NCBI GenBank assembly: GCA_036850595.1
Contig: CM072162.1
Coordinates: forward strand, 20,451,758-20,515,757
From: Rhyacichthys aspro
Taxonomy: Eukaryota; Chordata; Actinopteri; Gobiiformes; Rhyacichthyidae
Length of the DNA stretch: 64,000 nucleotides
Reading direction: 5' to 3'
Shown here: positions 13,242-26,700 of the stretch, one piece after another
Layout of the letters: each line of letters begins with the position of its first letter
Numbering within the stretch: position 1 is the first letter of the stretch
Made by a program: the position numbers and the translations under genes
Notes under the pieces: generated by a model
Seen by the model: only the letters and a program-made list of their open reading frames with translations
Databases searched by the model: none
Told to the model about the DNA's origin: nothing

Positions 13242-16200
13242 AGCACACTCTTAAAGGCAGATTCACCCGAAGTTTTCTTTTGTATCTAATCGAACTTTCT
13301 AAAACCTGCTCTTTCTGTCCATTTACACTGAGGCTGTTAAAAATGATTTGTTGTTGTTTGCTGGTTGTTTTTAGCATGGCTTCTTCTGTGAAGGAACATA
13401 ATTGTGTGACATTGACGGTGAAATAGGCCTATAGCTTTTTTTTCTTGAAAGGAAAATGGCCTATTTCTCCTTATGATAGGTCTATTCTATATTTTCATAG
13501 CATATAATGATGACTTTGTAGATATTTCATTTGTTGCATGGGTATTTTAATGGTATTTTTATAATTTTGGCCACTACATATATTATTTGAACTCCATGAG
13601 CACCAGTTCTGTGACACTATTCGACACACACACAGACGTGAGCACATTTCTTTAAAAATTCTGTCCTAAGATCTCCCCAGTTTCAAATCCTTGCCTTCTT
13701 CTGGCTCATTATCAACGTCCCTCGAGCTAATTTATTAACCACGCTAGGACGCTGAATAAATTCATTAATTTGTGCACCACAATGCCTTTTAACTCGAACA
13801 ATGTTGGCCATCTGTTGCTGTCTCTTGAATGTTTTGGTGCGGACGTGAGCCTGTGATGTGACAGTTTGAGTCAGCGCTGAACGAGGCGAGTGCAGCTGAC
13901 AGCTCGGCCCCTGCAAAGATTTCCTGCTCAAATGGTCCCGCACAACCGAGCCACCCCCCTCCGTCCCTTAACCGACCCGACAACACCGTCTGGAGGAAAC
14001 GGATTCACGTTGGCATGGCAACCGTGTGGGACTTTAATGCTAACAACACAACAACGCACTAAAGCTCAAGAGAAACACGTCTTCTGAGCTCTAACCGTGG
14101 TAATCACTTTTTTAGAGGAAGGACTCCTTTGTTTTTATTTTGAGCTTCACTTAAACCTCGAAAGCATCAGAGGCTTGTTTTCTGAGTAAAAAAAGGCGGT
14201 TGGGAGCAAACAGAGATTTATTTGTGAACTCAAATACATCGCTCACAGCATTCGAGTGTCATGACGTCTCCCTGTTTGTCAGGGTCATCTTCTCTATGTT
14301 TCTGATGATTACAATAGAAATTATGCAAATCTCCCATCAGTGTCGTCAGCACTTTTTCAGAGCTCAGCAAGTTGTCCTTTCTGCTCATTTCATTACAGTT
14401 TATAATTCATTTATCAGTAACTACTCAGGTTTTGTTTATTTTTAGTGGAAAAAATAATGACATGAAATGTTCTTTTATTGTTTTGGAAGGTACACGCAAT
14501 GACTCACATAATCACAAGACTGCATCTGTCTAATGCTGAACTCAGAGCTAGAGCTTTACATATAGGGCTGCTATGTTGTTATATACTGCAGCTTTTAACA
14601 CCTCAGCAGTGACCATCCAAAGTGTATATGCTTCTCCAGATTAGGCTTATATACCAGAGCATGATCCAGGTTTAAGTAGAGTATTAGTCACAGGAAAATA
14701 AGTGCTGCATGATGTAAGGCTTTAGAGCAGTTACTAACAAACAGATTTGAACTGGGACACCTCCGAATAATTAGGACAAACAGAGCGTCTTCTTTATCAA
14801 AGATACAGACCGTGAGTAACACAGGGTTCATAGTAAATGAATGAGTGCCACTAACTGCACAAAAGTGAAAACTATTTTTGAATATTTTCTGATGTTTTAA
14901 AATGCATCGCAGTAGTCTATAAATATAAATGTCCTCTAATGCGTTTATATAGAGCACCACAGAAAATATGATTGTGTTTATTCAGAATGTCATAGTGAAT
15001 GTTAATGTATCTGATCCAAGCACTTGACTGGCTCTAAGTCAGTGTTTGTGCGGCGCTGAAGGGCTCTCCCTGCAGACTCATGAACCATGTTTAAACGTGA
15101 TGTTTATGCTGTGATTGGTGGCCGCCCCCGGTCAAACACGCCTGTTGTGTTTAGCCCGCAGGCTGTTAGGCTGCACTGAGGTCTGTGTCACTTAGAGCAG
15201 GTGGAGAAGGACAGAGGAGGGGGTGGAGCACGAGGGGGAACAGCCTGGAACAAGAGGTGACTGCTGACATTCACCTGAACGACCTCTGGATGAGAACAGG
15301 AAAAACAATCTCCGTTTAATAAAGCTGGATAAGTCCGATTTTAACGTCAGAATGGAAACATTATATATCATCTCAACTGTATAGATGCAGGTTTGTCATC
15401 CTGGGGTTAACGTTTAATGTGTTATGAGAAGAAAGACATGTAGGAGGTATGGTCCAGTTTATTCTCTGTTCATTAGTATTGGCTTCTGGAAATCCAACTC
15501 AAATCCACAGAGACCAGAACCTGACCCAGATCAGGGAGGGCTTTGACAGAACGCATTTTCAAAGAGCAGGAACTTTAGATAATACTTGGAGGTGATTGGA
15601 TGATTTTTTGGGGGTCTTTTTTAACATATTCTATTGTGTAACTGGGGTTTTTAGTGAGTTAAGACTCTATCTGCAGCCTGTGTATCACCGGGCAAATGTT
15701 TCTGGAGTATAGTAAAACATAATCATCAAATTATTTAATTGAAAATTACTGTGCTGTTACATATCTAGATATTTCCTTCAAATGCAAAAGTTTATGTTCA
15801 TACTAAGCTGATAAAAGTAATTTGTAAGATGAGAAATTAACTGGAATTATGTGACCTTTGTTGAAAGTCATCTGCTTCTGTTTATTGCTTATTGTGTACT
15901 TAAAATGTAACTGGTTGGTGAATAAAAGCTGGAAAGAGTGCGAAGGAGAGAGTGTGTGATTAAGCCACACCGTTCGAGTGGGAGGGGCTTAAAGAGAGGC
16001 CAGACGGCTGAGGTACAACCTGCTAAATCAACTCTGAAGTCCCATGTCCCCAATGGCGTCACGGCGGAGGAAATGTAGCTGTTTAAGTTGCTCAGGAGGA
16101 ACATAGATTGTGGCTTAGCATGGGACCTTGTGCACGGCGAGGCTCACAGCTCACCCTCTGGGCTGTAAATCCCTTTGATACGGCAAATAAAAGAGGATAA

Positions 16201-19200
16201 AGGATGCAGAAAAGATGAGGAGACAAGTTTACAAGATAAGATTGCATTGTGTAAGATCTAAGCTTTGGAAACACGTCCCCTGGGGTTGAGGTCACTGGGC
16301 GTCTTTGTCCACTGCATGAGAACCTTATAAGGTCAGTGTCTAGCTCTCGATTGGCACCAAATCCTCTCTGTTCCTAACGTCTATATCCCGTGACGTCCCG
16401 GAGACAGACTGCCAGCTTAAGCCGTTCAGAGAAGGAAATGATGCAACGTAAATTTCAAGGCGAGAATTCTGGGTCTTTCTCCCTCCCTCTTGTTCTGTTT
16501 GCCTCTCTCAGCACACACACAAACACAAACACACACTGCAGGATGAAAATCAATAGCCTTTCAAGAACGAGTCAATGCAGAAACTAATAGCTAACAATCC
16601 CGATGCTGTAAAATCCACACACACACACCGGAGCCGTAATGTAAAGGAGCTGTGCTTAAGCATGCCATTGCTCTTTCTCACCGAGATGGGATTATTTTCT
16701 GTTTAATGGAGGAATCAGGAGATGAAAACAACCTCCTTTGTAGCTGAGATAAATGGAGACAGGACAGACGTGGATGGAGCGATCGTATCACCTTGGTTTG
16801 AAGGTTTTGCATGTTGCCAGATGGGTTTGTGGAGCTAGAAGTGAACATCTGCAAAGAAAACTGAGAGCTCTGAAAGAAACCAACACAAAATATCCCACAA
16901 TGTTAAAATACTTTCTTTTTGGTGAGTTACTAACAAGTTTCTGTTTTGTAATGTAACTTTTGTCTGTAAGGATTAAACTCAAATAACAAGGATTAAAGTT
17001 AAATTATTTATTTATCATCACAAATTGTAAGAAAACATGGCTTTTCTCACTTCAGTTTTTCCAGCTTTGGTCCAGTTGTCTGAGGATGCTAACCCTCTAA
17101 AAACAGGGAGCTCCAGAGGACACTTGTCCATATGTCTGACAATAATAAAGGACTTTGAAGTGTCATAATTGCATACAGTTGGTCATAATGGTCCTCTTGC
17201 TTTGTTGATGATCTTCTACAGCTCAGAGTGAATTGTTTAACAGCTGGTCAGCTCCTTTATGTCATCCATAAAGATCTGTGTTCCCAGTGTGTGAAATGTA
17301 TTTGAAATCAGTCTTTCAAATAATAGAAACACACTGCCAATGACCCAGATTATAAAATAGATCTTAGCATCTCATCAGTTGTTGAGTAATGACAAAAGAT
17401 ATAAGGTTAGACCACTCCTTTTGAGCAGATTTAAAGTCTACTCACTGATCACATGACAAAGATGAGGCACAAAGTCTTCAAGTCCAGATGTTTTTCCTCT
17501 TTTTAAAATTGTAAATTACCTTCAGATTCATTCATCCTTGTCCTTTCAACAACACTGTGCTCTTCTCTTGGTGAGGCTTTGCTGTCCCCGGTGAAGATGG
17601 AGGCCGGGGCGTCTCTAGATTTCTGCCTCATTAACCCAGACCTGAAGGAATGGGCCGATGAGGAATGGGTATCAGTAAAAGAAACACATGGTTTTAATTA
17701 GCTGAATACTGTATAAATAATTCCTCATACATGTTAATTTATGATTGGGAGTAATGACTGCTAATGTAAGCTTGAGCAAACCTAATAAAACATTTGCATA
17801 TATCCCTGCTAGTCTTGTTAGTATTAGTTGTAAGTGTTGTGGAGCTGTCTGTCAAAAACACGGTTTATTCAATAAACATAAGCGCCTAAATCACTCCTGT
17901 CATTCACGCTGCACACTCTTAATTATGCACAACTTAAGCTTAAAGGAAACTGAATTAAACACGGTAATTACATCTGTCTTGACATGGGAAATTAGCCGCA
18001 AAAAACAAACATTTGGGGTACAGGCAGCGGTTTTACGGTATGTTTCCGAACGGTTCCAAGAAAGTCACATTTAACAAGCACCAAACAAAAGAGTAAAGAT
18101 AAGGAACAACAAAATAGACAAGGAAGGTCTTGTTTAACTTAATTAAGAAATTCACCCATTTTTCTCCTTGACATTGATTGGACTGAAGGTCTGACTAAGC
18201 AGCTCCCCATTAACTGTAAGGGCATCCACATTCATCTTCTCAGGACGTCCGCCTCCCCTTTAGGCTCAAAGTGCTGATCCTCTCACACTGGAGGGCGACG
18301 TGATTAAAAACGCAACAAAACACACTTCATTTGGGAGTATTGCCCTCACACCGTCTTCATTAACTTTATTATAAACACATATCATCAGCCAGGCCATTAG
18401 CATCATTCTCCATTAACAATACTCTGGAGTGGGCCACTTAAACAGAGAAATACACAGTGTTTCTCGTCCAAGAAGTCAATACATCTAATGGTTATTTAAT
18501 AAAATCACTGGAAAGATTGATAAATGTCTGCTCTTTCCAGTAAAGTACCATATGCTCTGACTCAAGTCACTGAAGTTTGTGTAAAAACTGGTTAAAGTTT
18601 GAGAGAAGCCAGGATTAGATTTGCAGCATCACAGATCTGAACTCTTGTGTTGCTCAGTTGTTGTTTTTTTTTAAGAAATTAGCAATAAAAATGTACAAAA
18701 AAATGAGCAGATGTTAAAATAAAGGACATTTCTAGTTGCATGTTTAGCGAGGCAGTCAAAATGGTTTGTAAAATAGTTTCCAGAAAACAAATGTAACCCA
18801 TATTTAAGCTTCACTACAAATGAGGATGAATTAAATCATTATTTTTGTCTCTTTTATGAATTCTTTTGTGTAAAATAAAAATCTAAACCTTGGCATTCAG
18901 TTTGAGTAGCACCAATGAGACCATGCAGTGTTGAGTTTATTGTGTATTAATGTTGTAAATGTTAAATAATTGGGTTATTGTTAGAGAGTTGTCATGGAAA
19001 CAAACGAGGGCTTCTACTGTTGGAGTGTTTTTGATCATTTCAACTTTATTCCAGACTCGTGGTCCAATGATAAGGATAAAAAACAGACAGATACAAAAAG
19101 AGAAAGAACAATACACAGTAGTTCAATAGACATTTTAAAAAAGACAGCTGTGACCGTGTCTGCACAACTGGGACTGGCAGCGTATTGCACTAAACTCAAT

Positions 19201-20561
19201 ATTTGTCAGGCTCAATTATAGTTTTAGATTCATTTAACCGACCGATAAATTTCAACGTGCTTCGATAACACAGACTGTAAAGTGTTTCTGTGCCGTCACA
19301 AACATTTCAGTCGCGCTGGTCCATCCACAATTACACTCAGAGCGTCATTATATGCCACCTGCAGCCTCTGGAAACTGGTTTTATTGTGGTTAGTCCATAA
19401 ATGAGTGAGGTACATATATGATTACAATACATACACATTCATACTATACTTTCTTTGACCTGTTAGTCCACTGTATTCATTCATTAATAATCATGATCCT
19501 GTTCATTAATAACCAAGCAGTGCCTGTTTTTCATCATTCTAAAACATGACTGTGCATAAATATGGTTTATTATCCTCTAATGCATCAGTGTGGACATAGC
19601 CATAGAGTTGGATTTTGTAAAACAAGACACTAATTACTACATGACACCATCAAAATAAAATAGTAAGTGTCTACAATTATTAATGTCCTTAATTCATTGT
19701 AATCGACCAGTTTTACTTGAATTAATTATGGTTAACTCACAAACTAATTCTTCACTGAACTTGAACACACTGTAGATGAAATGTACAGTTAGATATTGAT
19801 GTAATGTATTATATTTGTGTGCTGACAGTGCTGTTTTTTATTCTAAAACTTAAGCAGGGTTAAGTGCTAGTCCTATAAAGTGCTGGCAGTCACTCACTGG
19901 TCCAACTCCTGTGCACGAGGGGCGTAGACTCACTGAAGCCTGAGGAGCTGTGGCAAAGTTCCTGCTGCTGTCATTGTGTAGGCTGGGTTTTAGCACAGTT
20001 TTACTTTGAGCCAGATAAGCAGAGGAGTCTGACTTACAGGTCAGAACAGAGCACAGTGTGGACTTGATTTGATTTTTCCACCTGACGGATTGTATATTTT
20101 TTGGCTTGGAGTCACAACAACCAAACTAACTGTCCAAGCTGAGTGTGGATTGGCTCAAAGATGGACACCTGGGTTTATGGCTGAATTCAAATCCTTATCC
20201 CCCCAAAAACAAAACTTGGCCAGGCTGCTTTTGGGGCTGTTTTTAGAAGCAGAAAAGAAGATAAAATCAGACTGATTGTCTCTTTAAATCAAGCTGCAGT
20301 GTTGATGTGCCCTCAAGCTGAAATGGTAAGAACCATTTCCACCTCTGCGGCAGGGAGCCTGACCAAATAGGCGCACTAGAGCGCTTCAAACGTGATTCTC
20401 ATTCCCTTGGTCACTTGTGGTCTATGCTCGGCTCCACACCTGGAGAGGAAAGCTGTTTGTCAGTGTGCTTTTCCCTCTATTGGAGTTGGTTGTATTCCTG
20501 CGCATTTCGGGGACATTATTTAATTTTTATTCCCTCTCTCTTGTTTTTGTTCCATCTGCAG
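13242..20561. other. Non-coding stretch upstream of the first visible adgra1 exon
   Basis: No confident exon. The block at 13850-14040 is GC-richer and holds an X-box-like site. The frame of 109 codons at 17745-18074 looks accidental. The exon preceding 20562 should end in phase 0; none with receptor-like sequence was seen here. Confidence 0.55.
14009..14022. promoter_or_regulatory. X-box-like site
   Basis: GTTGGCATGGCAAC matches the RFX X-box with one change in the left half-site. It lies in a GC-richer block (13850-14040). Confidence 0.3.
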
Positions 20562-20772
20562 AACTCAGTGGCAGTCGCCTCAATCCATTTACCGCTGGCT
20601 GGTACGCCTATCTCCTCCTCTGCGTTGCAATCTGTTGATAACTCCACTTGCAGGCTGCAGTTTATCGTGTTTCGCAATGGGAAACTCTTCCCTTGCACCG
20701 GGAATTCGTCAAACCTCGCGGACGATGGCAAGCGTAGGAGCGTTTCGACACCAGTTGCTTTCACCAAATTAG
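20562..20772 (+). CDS. adgra1: adgra1 exon, GAIN subdomain B (first part)
   Basis: This 211-nt exon is preceded by a pyrimidine-rich tract ending in CAG and followed by the donor GTAAGAGG. It reads from phase 0 and ends with one base of a split codon. The translation starts [16 protein letters not shown] and continues through [16 protein letters not shown] and [20 protein letters not shown] to FTKL, the beta-rich GAIN segment typical of subfamily A, including an NSS glycosylation sequon and the DDGKRR stretch. The open frame runs on upstream to 20415, but that part looks intronic because it crosses the polypyrimidine tract. The exon before this one was not found in the window. Confidence 0.9.
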
Positions 20773-23700
20773 GTAAGAGGAAATCCATTTTTATCGCCGT
20801 GCTTGTGATGTCAACGCTGTGGTGTGGACGAGTGGACTATACATGCATGCTGACTAGAGTGCTGCTTTCTGCGCAACATGTTGGCGGACTGTAATGTGCA
20901 ATAGGACATGTGTTTTTCAGATGAATGTACACACGGCACAGCTGCGTAAAACTTTACTGACATGACATTTAAGCCTTGTTTTTGTTTCCACACATGCTTT
21001 ATCCCCGTGTCTCATCCTTCCCTGATTGTGACTGTATCTCTCGCGTACTTTCCCTCCGCTTTCCCCTCACTCAGATGGCTGCAGCAGCCTCGGGAGCGCC
21101 GTGCACTCCTCCGTGACCATCGCTCTGAGGCACTTCGCGTTGGGTGTCGACCCCACCGCAGCCTACTGGGACTTTGACCTGCTGGATGGCCACGGCGGCT
21201 GGAGGGCAGAGGGCTGCCACATAACGGGCACCGGGGGAAATACGACCACCATTCACTGCAGCCTGCACCACAACAACTTTGCTGTGCTAATGGTGAGTAG
21301 TATAGGTCTAGAGTCATCCATCCATCCACCTCCCACCACCTCCTCCTCCTACATTACCACTGCTTAGGGCCTATTACGGATCAAATGCTTTTTCTTCTAC
21401 TACATGGGAGTCACGTGTTTTACGAAGCACTTCATACAGGGGGACGTTAAAAGCTTCCTTATTGTTGCTCTTCGGCGGAGGGGAAGGATTTGTCTAATGC
21501 GCAACGGGGATTTATTGGCTTTGGAGTAAATTCTATCCTGGAAATGAGAAGTTGCGTGGCTCCTCGTGTAGCCTGCTGCCACCCAAAAGCAGTGAGAGTG
21601 GGGGGAAGCAGGCAGCAGCTCTGAGACAGCGGCGATGCAAGAGAAGGGACGCTGATGTGGAATTGGTTACGACCGACGCCGAGCGAAAAATGTTGGGAGT
21701 CGTTTAACTTCGACGCCGCTAAGATGCTTCGTTTTTCTTGTTCTTCTTCGTCACCCCTCCTCTGTTCAGTTTCCACGAGGATGATCACCAAAAGCGCAAT
21801 GGCATCGCGTCGCCCTGTGTCTACTCCATAAAAAAGCACGCTCCCCGCGTCTTTTGGATGCAAAGAAATCCTCCGGATGTTTACCGAAGAGTGGGATTCG
21901 TTAGACTGGGAGGTCAGTTTTTTAGTTACAGCATGAACTAAGTCTTGTGTCTTGAGTTGATTTTATTAACACCTGAAGCTATTGTGTCGTGTGTGTGTGT
22001 GTTGGGGAAAAAAAGCCGCATAGGAATGAGAAGGGGAATAAAAACGCCATAGGGTGCACGCAGGGTTGGGAGAGAGCGCCTGTGGAGAATACTAAGCTGC
22101 TGTCAGATGGATAGCAGATGTCACATTGTCATTGTGTATCTGGGGAGCTTGTTGAAGGCGTGTGTGTGCGTGTCACAGTAAAACAGCCTCGTTTGAAGTG
22201 TGTGTGTGTGTGTGTGTTTGAAATGCTGCTAAAACCAAACGCCTCGTCTGTCCGTCCACGTCGTTACAGTGGCGTGATGTGTGAGCGGGTCTGCGCCGGG
22301 GATTGCTTGCCTGCCTGCTTGCTTGCGCGTCTGCTAATGCAGTCACCACACCCGCCTGGTCTCCGCAGTGCCCGACCAAAACGACCCTTATTTACGGACT
22401 CGTGACATCACTCCACCGTTGACCTCATCTGAAACCCCTCGCGCAACAGTGACCCTCAGTTTGTAGGGGTGCCTCGTGCCTCTAGACCTGTTGCATAATC
22501 TCTTTTTTTTTTCCATGTCAAACTGAGAGGGCTGTGGATTGGCGGCAGGTTGACTCGTCTTTGAGTCAAGTCATAGTCGAGAAACTCAGGGGCTTTCCAA
22601 GACTTTTGTGGCAAAGACAAAAGTTCCACTAAACTGCAGAGAGGAGTTAATGCTGTATGTGCTCAGTTTCTGGGATACAGCTTTTATTATCTTCCTCTTC
22701 TCCAAATGATGCAGTCCCGGTCCCTCATTAGGCAACTGTCTGCCCATGAAAGACTAGTTGATGTTTCCACAGAGCCATACAGTGTGAGAATGGCTGCAGA
22801 TGTTAAACAATGCTTTTTAAAGAGAAGTTAGAAAAGGTGACAGTCCAGAAATCGATCAGTCAATATCATGGTTTATCTGTTCACATTTTTACTGAATGTA
22901 ACGCTAGCATTTTCACTATATTAAGCCTGATTATGGCGACAGAATAAGAAAAGTGGACTGAGGAACTCATTATGGAGGTAGTGAGAGTTGGATCCAATAT
23001 TCCTGGTTCCCATTAGCTCAATATGAGTCTGTTTCTGTCTAATTAAACAGACTTTCTATTTGGTGAAGGTCCATCTGCTGATTATTTTCTGATCAATTAC
23101 AAGCCAATCATTAGTTACTGGTGTAATTGACAAGTTGCTCAGCTGCTGCGTGATTCAAAGTACTCACTAACCAGGTGTGTTAGCATGAAAATGAGCACCT
23201 TAAAGACAGACAGCTCTTTTAGCTCCAGTGTGATGTAGCTCTTACCTGAGTCTGACTTTCTACACTGTCTCTCTCTTTAATGCTTTAAGAAATTGGCATT
23301 TACAAGAGCTTAGCATCACTAGCTCGCTTTTAATCCAATGGAAATCACTTCGGAACCTATCAACTCACTTTGCTGACTTTTCTAGCTTCAGAAATCCACT
23401 GCGGGTTTACAATTGGTTCGCTTCTGCTTATGTTTGGTCAAGGTTCTCTCTGTTTTTTGTTCATTTCCAGGAAAAAAAAAAAATGCAGAGAAAAGCTCCG
23501 TTTATGTGAAAACGCGGCGGTATATCGCACAGATATTTGAGCAAACTGACACAAGGTTAGCCACAAAGCATGACAGACTTGAAAGATGAATTATGCAACA
23601 AAGTCATTTCAAAGAATGTGCTGGATCCCAAGAAGGGATGCCTGAAAAGCCTGACGGAAATTCCTGTTGATTCTTTCATTTGCAGTTCTTCTGTGAGAGT

Positions 23701-26700
23701 GGGTGATCACAAAAAGCTGCGGCCCAATACATTTATCTCTAGAGACGTATAGGTGCAGGATTCAAAAGGGCTTTAATGAGAGTCTTTTGGGTGAGATCAT
23801 GTTGTATGACAGAGAGGCTTAACTAGTGGCTGTGTGTAGTCGGTTCCCAGGGATCCATACAGAGAGCATGGCTTTTGATTAGGATTGAAGAGGCTAATAT
23901 GTAATATGGTTGAGTCATGGTTTTTGTGTGAAAATTTATAAAGAAATACTGGGCTTAACTTTCATTTTCAATGGACTCACTTTTCAATTTGATTTAAAGC
24001 TTAATTTGGGAATCATTTGTGTTTCTGTATGAATTCCTAACACATTGGAGTCAGTCTTTGCGTGTATGGTTATGTTTTGATGTTAATTGTTATAATAATT
24101 TTCTATGCTTTGTGCAGCCCTAGTTTGTGGTAATGCTAAAACAGCTTTATAATAAAAAAGATTAAACAAAAAATACGTGAAATTAGTGTGCTTTTATTTT
24201 GAAACAGTGAGGGCAAAGGGGAAATAGTACTTCTTGTCCATATATTGCCTTACTGGTCTCTTGAATGTGGGACAAAATATCTTTTACCTTCAAAAAATGT
24301 CCCGATACATTCCTGTTAACCTTTTTTATACGGTCCGGATGACAATAAACTCCCTTTTACTTAAACTTTGTTGCTTTTATTGAACAGAAAGTCAATGTGA
24401 AGGAACAAATCAATACTAGCAAAGTATAAATAGTACATAAAATCCACCAAGCTGCCACTAAAACGTCAAAACAATGTTGGGAAATCTTTTTTTAGGTTGT
24501 GAAAATATGGTGCTCGTGTGGCTCATAGATTGCAGTGCGGTCCAGAGTAATTACCATACACCAGTGCTCTCTCGCTACGGCTGTGTGATCAGAATGGCAA
24601 ACTGCTGATTTGGGAGAAGCACTGTGTAAAAAATCAACAGCTTTTTTGTTCAGATTATTCTCTACCCGCTGCTGCCGTGTTGTCAAATAGGTTTTTGAAT
24701 TTTAAACAGCGGGTCAAATACCAGCAGTCACTAGTCTCGCAAATTGTTCAGAATTGGGTCACGTATTGACAGATCATTTGGATTTCAATTGCGCTCGGCT
24801 AAACTGTTTAGAAAGACTCTCTCTCTCTTTGGACAGCTCCAGATTTTCAGCACCGGGGACAGTTCCCATGATTTCTTTTTCTTTTCTTTTTTTTTTTTCT
24901 TTTCTGCTCCGTGTCCCGCCTCTTTTTTTCAACCCCACAGCCCCCTCCTCCCGGCCCCTGTCTCCTCACTGCCTCACAGCCAACAGCGTGAGGCGGAAGG
25001 GGGGCTGACTCACACGTTTACAGCAATGCAGCCTCATCATCCGTCTTCATCATCGTGACAACCCCTCACTCCCCGAACCCCTTTAACCCCTCCCAGCCCT
25101 GAACAGACACACTTCCCTTTCCCTTTCAACACTGTCTCGGGTTTTTTTTTTTTTAACAGATCAACTTGTTGTATCCGTTTTCTTTTGTTGCTCTGAGGGA
25201 AGAACTGTTTATTTCGCAGCAGGCCTCACTGTCAAGGTCTTCAGGAACGTAATATCATTTAAGAAATCAGATAATATTTTAGAAGTTTAGTCCTTTTTGT
25301 TATCTACTGTTGTTGTTTTTTTAGATCAGTTTCATACCCAGGCTACACATAAACAGATATCTTAAGTAACACTTTATAATAACTCCACAGTATTAAAGAG
25401 TAATAAAGCATCAGTAAATATGTAAATAATGATAAATGATGTATATATGTGGAAGTATCATTTATATTTATAACTTCAAGTGGCACTTCCTGGTTTTCTT
25501 TTTGCCGTCCCTGTCTAAGACTCCTGGAGACCTTAAAAAAATAAAACCACTCCAGTTTTTCCTCCTCAAAATACTAATACATTACACCAAACTGAAGTTT
25601 ATCGTAAACTTTTAGCTCTGACTTCAGCGTCTTGTTAAATACTGTGTGATTGAAGCCAATTTTTATCCCCATTTCCCGTTACTTCTCTTTTTTCTATTTA
25701 TGTTTCTCTTTTTTGTGCTGTTTCTCTGTGTTAAAAGACATATTCAGCGCTGAATATACTCTTTCTCACTTTAATTGCCATTGATTCCTTATTGATAAGC
25801 TGTTCCGACCAATGGCAGCGCTCCTTTTTCCAGAAGCGAGCTGTGATTGGACAAAGCTCCCGTCCAGAACTGATCCTTGATAATAAAGCTTAGATGAAGT
25901 CTTAAATCTTTTTTGATTCCCAGATGTTATAATGTGATTAAACGGTTCTTTTTTTTTTGTTTTTTGGAGTTTTTTCATTCACATGCATTAGGTTTTCAGG
26001 CAGCACATAGCGATTTTTAAGAATGATTAGAAGAATATGCAGCAGCGATGTGTAGTCAGACATAACAGAGCTCTTCACAGTCTCTAGTCTCACAAATTGT
26101 GTTGAAATGTTTAGCTTTTCCTCGAGTTGGAGAAGACTGGTTTTAGTTTGTATTAGTGGTGTTTGTTTTGGTGTGTTTCCTATAACCTCGTTGAAGTCTT
26201 TTTTCGTCGATATTTTGTCACATTTCAGCTGCATTTTGTTCCAGTTTACTGAATTTGGAAACAGAAGAAATACTTTTTGAGTGGTGCACTGATTGTGTAC
26301 ATATACAGAGGCAGATCTTTAGAGAAACTCACACAGTGGGGGCGACTTGCTTTTGTTTGTGCCCAGTCATGAGAAAGGCCCCAAGGCTACAGTAAAAAGA
26401 AGCGATATGTTTTATTATCTTGTCTTTATTTTTGAATGTGATTGAGAGGAATGTGTTGCAGTGAGAAAACACAACGGACTGTTTATGTAACGCTAACAAT
26501 GGCAAGTGCATTGATTGTTAATGAAACTTTGTAGACCGACGCTTATGAGCCTTCTCACTATCGACGTGTTGGAGCTTAATAGACTCGAGTAAAGAAATAA
26601 AGAGTGAAGCATCTGACTTTGTGTTTTTCTCCTAAATTAAACACTTGGGGATGTTTTATGAAGCTGTACGATATTAACACTCGATGTTGAATATAGTTGT

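Noticed and set aside
20415..20561. Upstream extension of the GAIN exon frame with an ATG
   Set aside because: It runs through a polypyrimidine tract ending in CTGCAG, a clear splice acceptor, and family similarity starts only after it.
21459..21863. 134-codon minus-strand frame
   Set aside because: It lies in a GC-richer part of the intron after the GPS exon, with no recognisable protein features.
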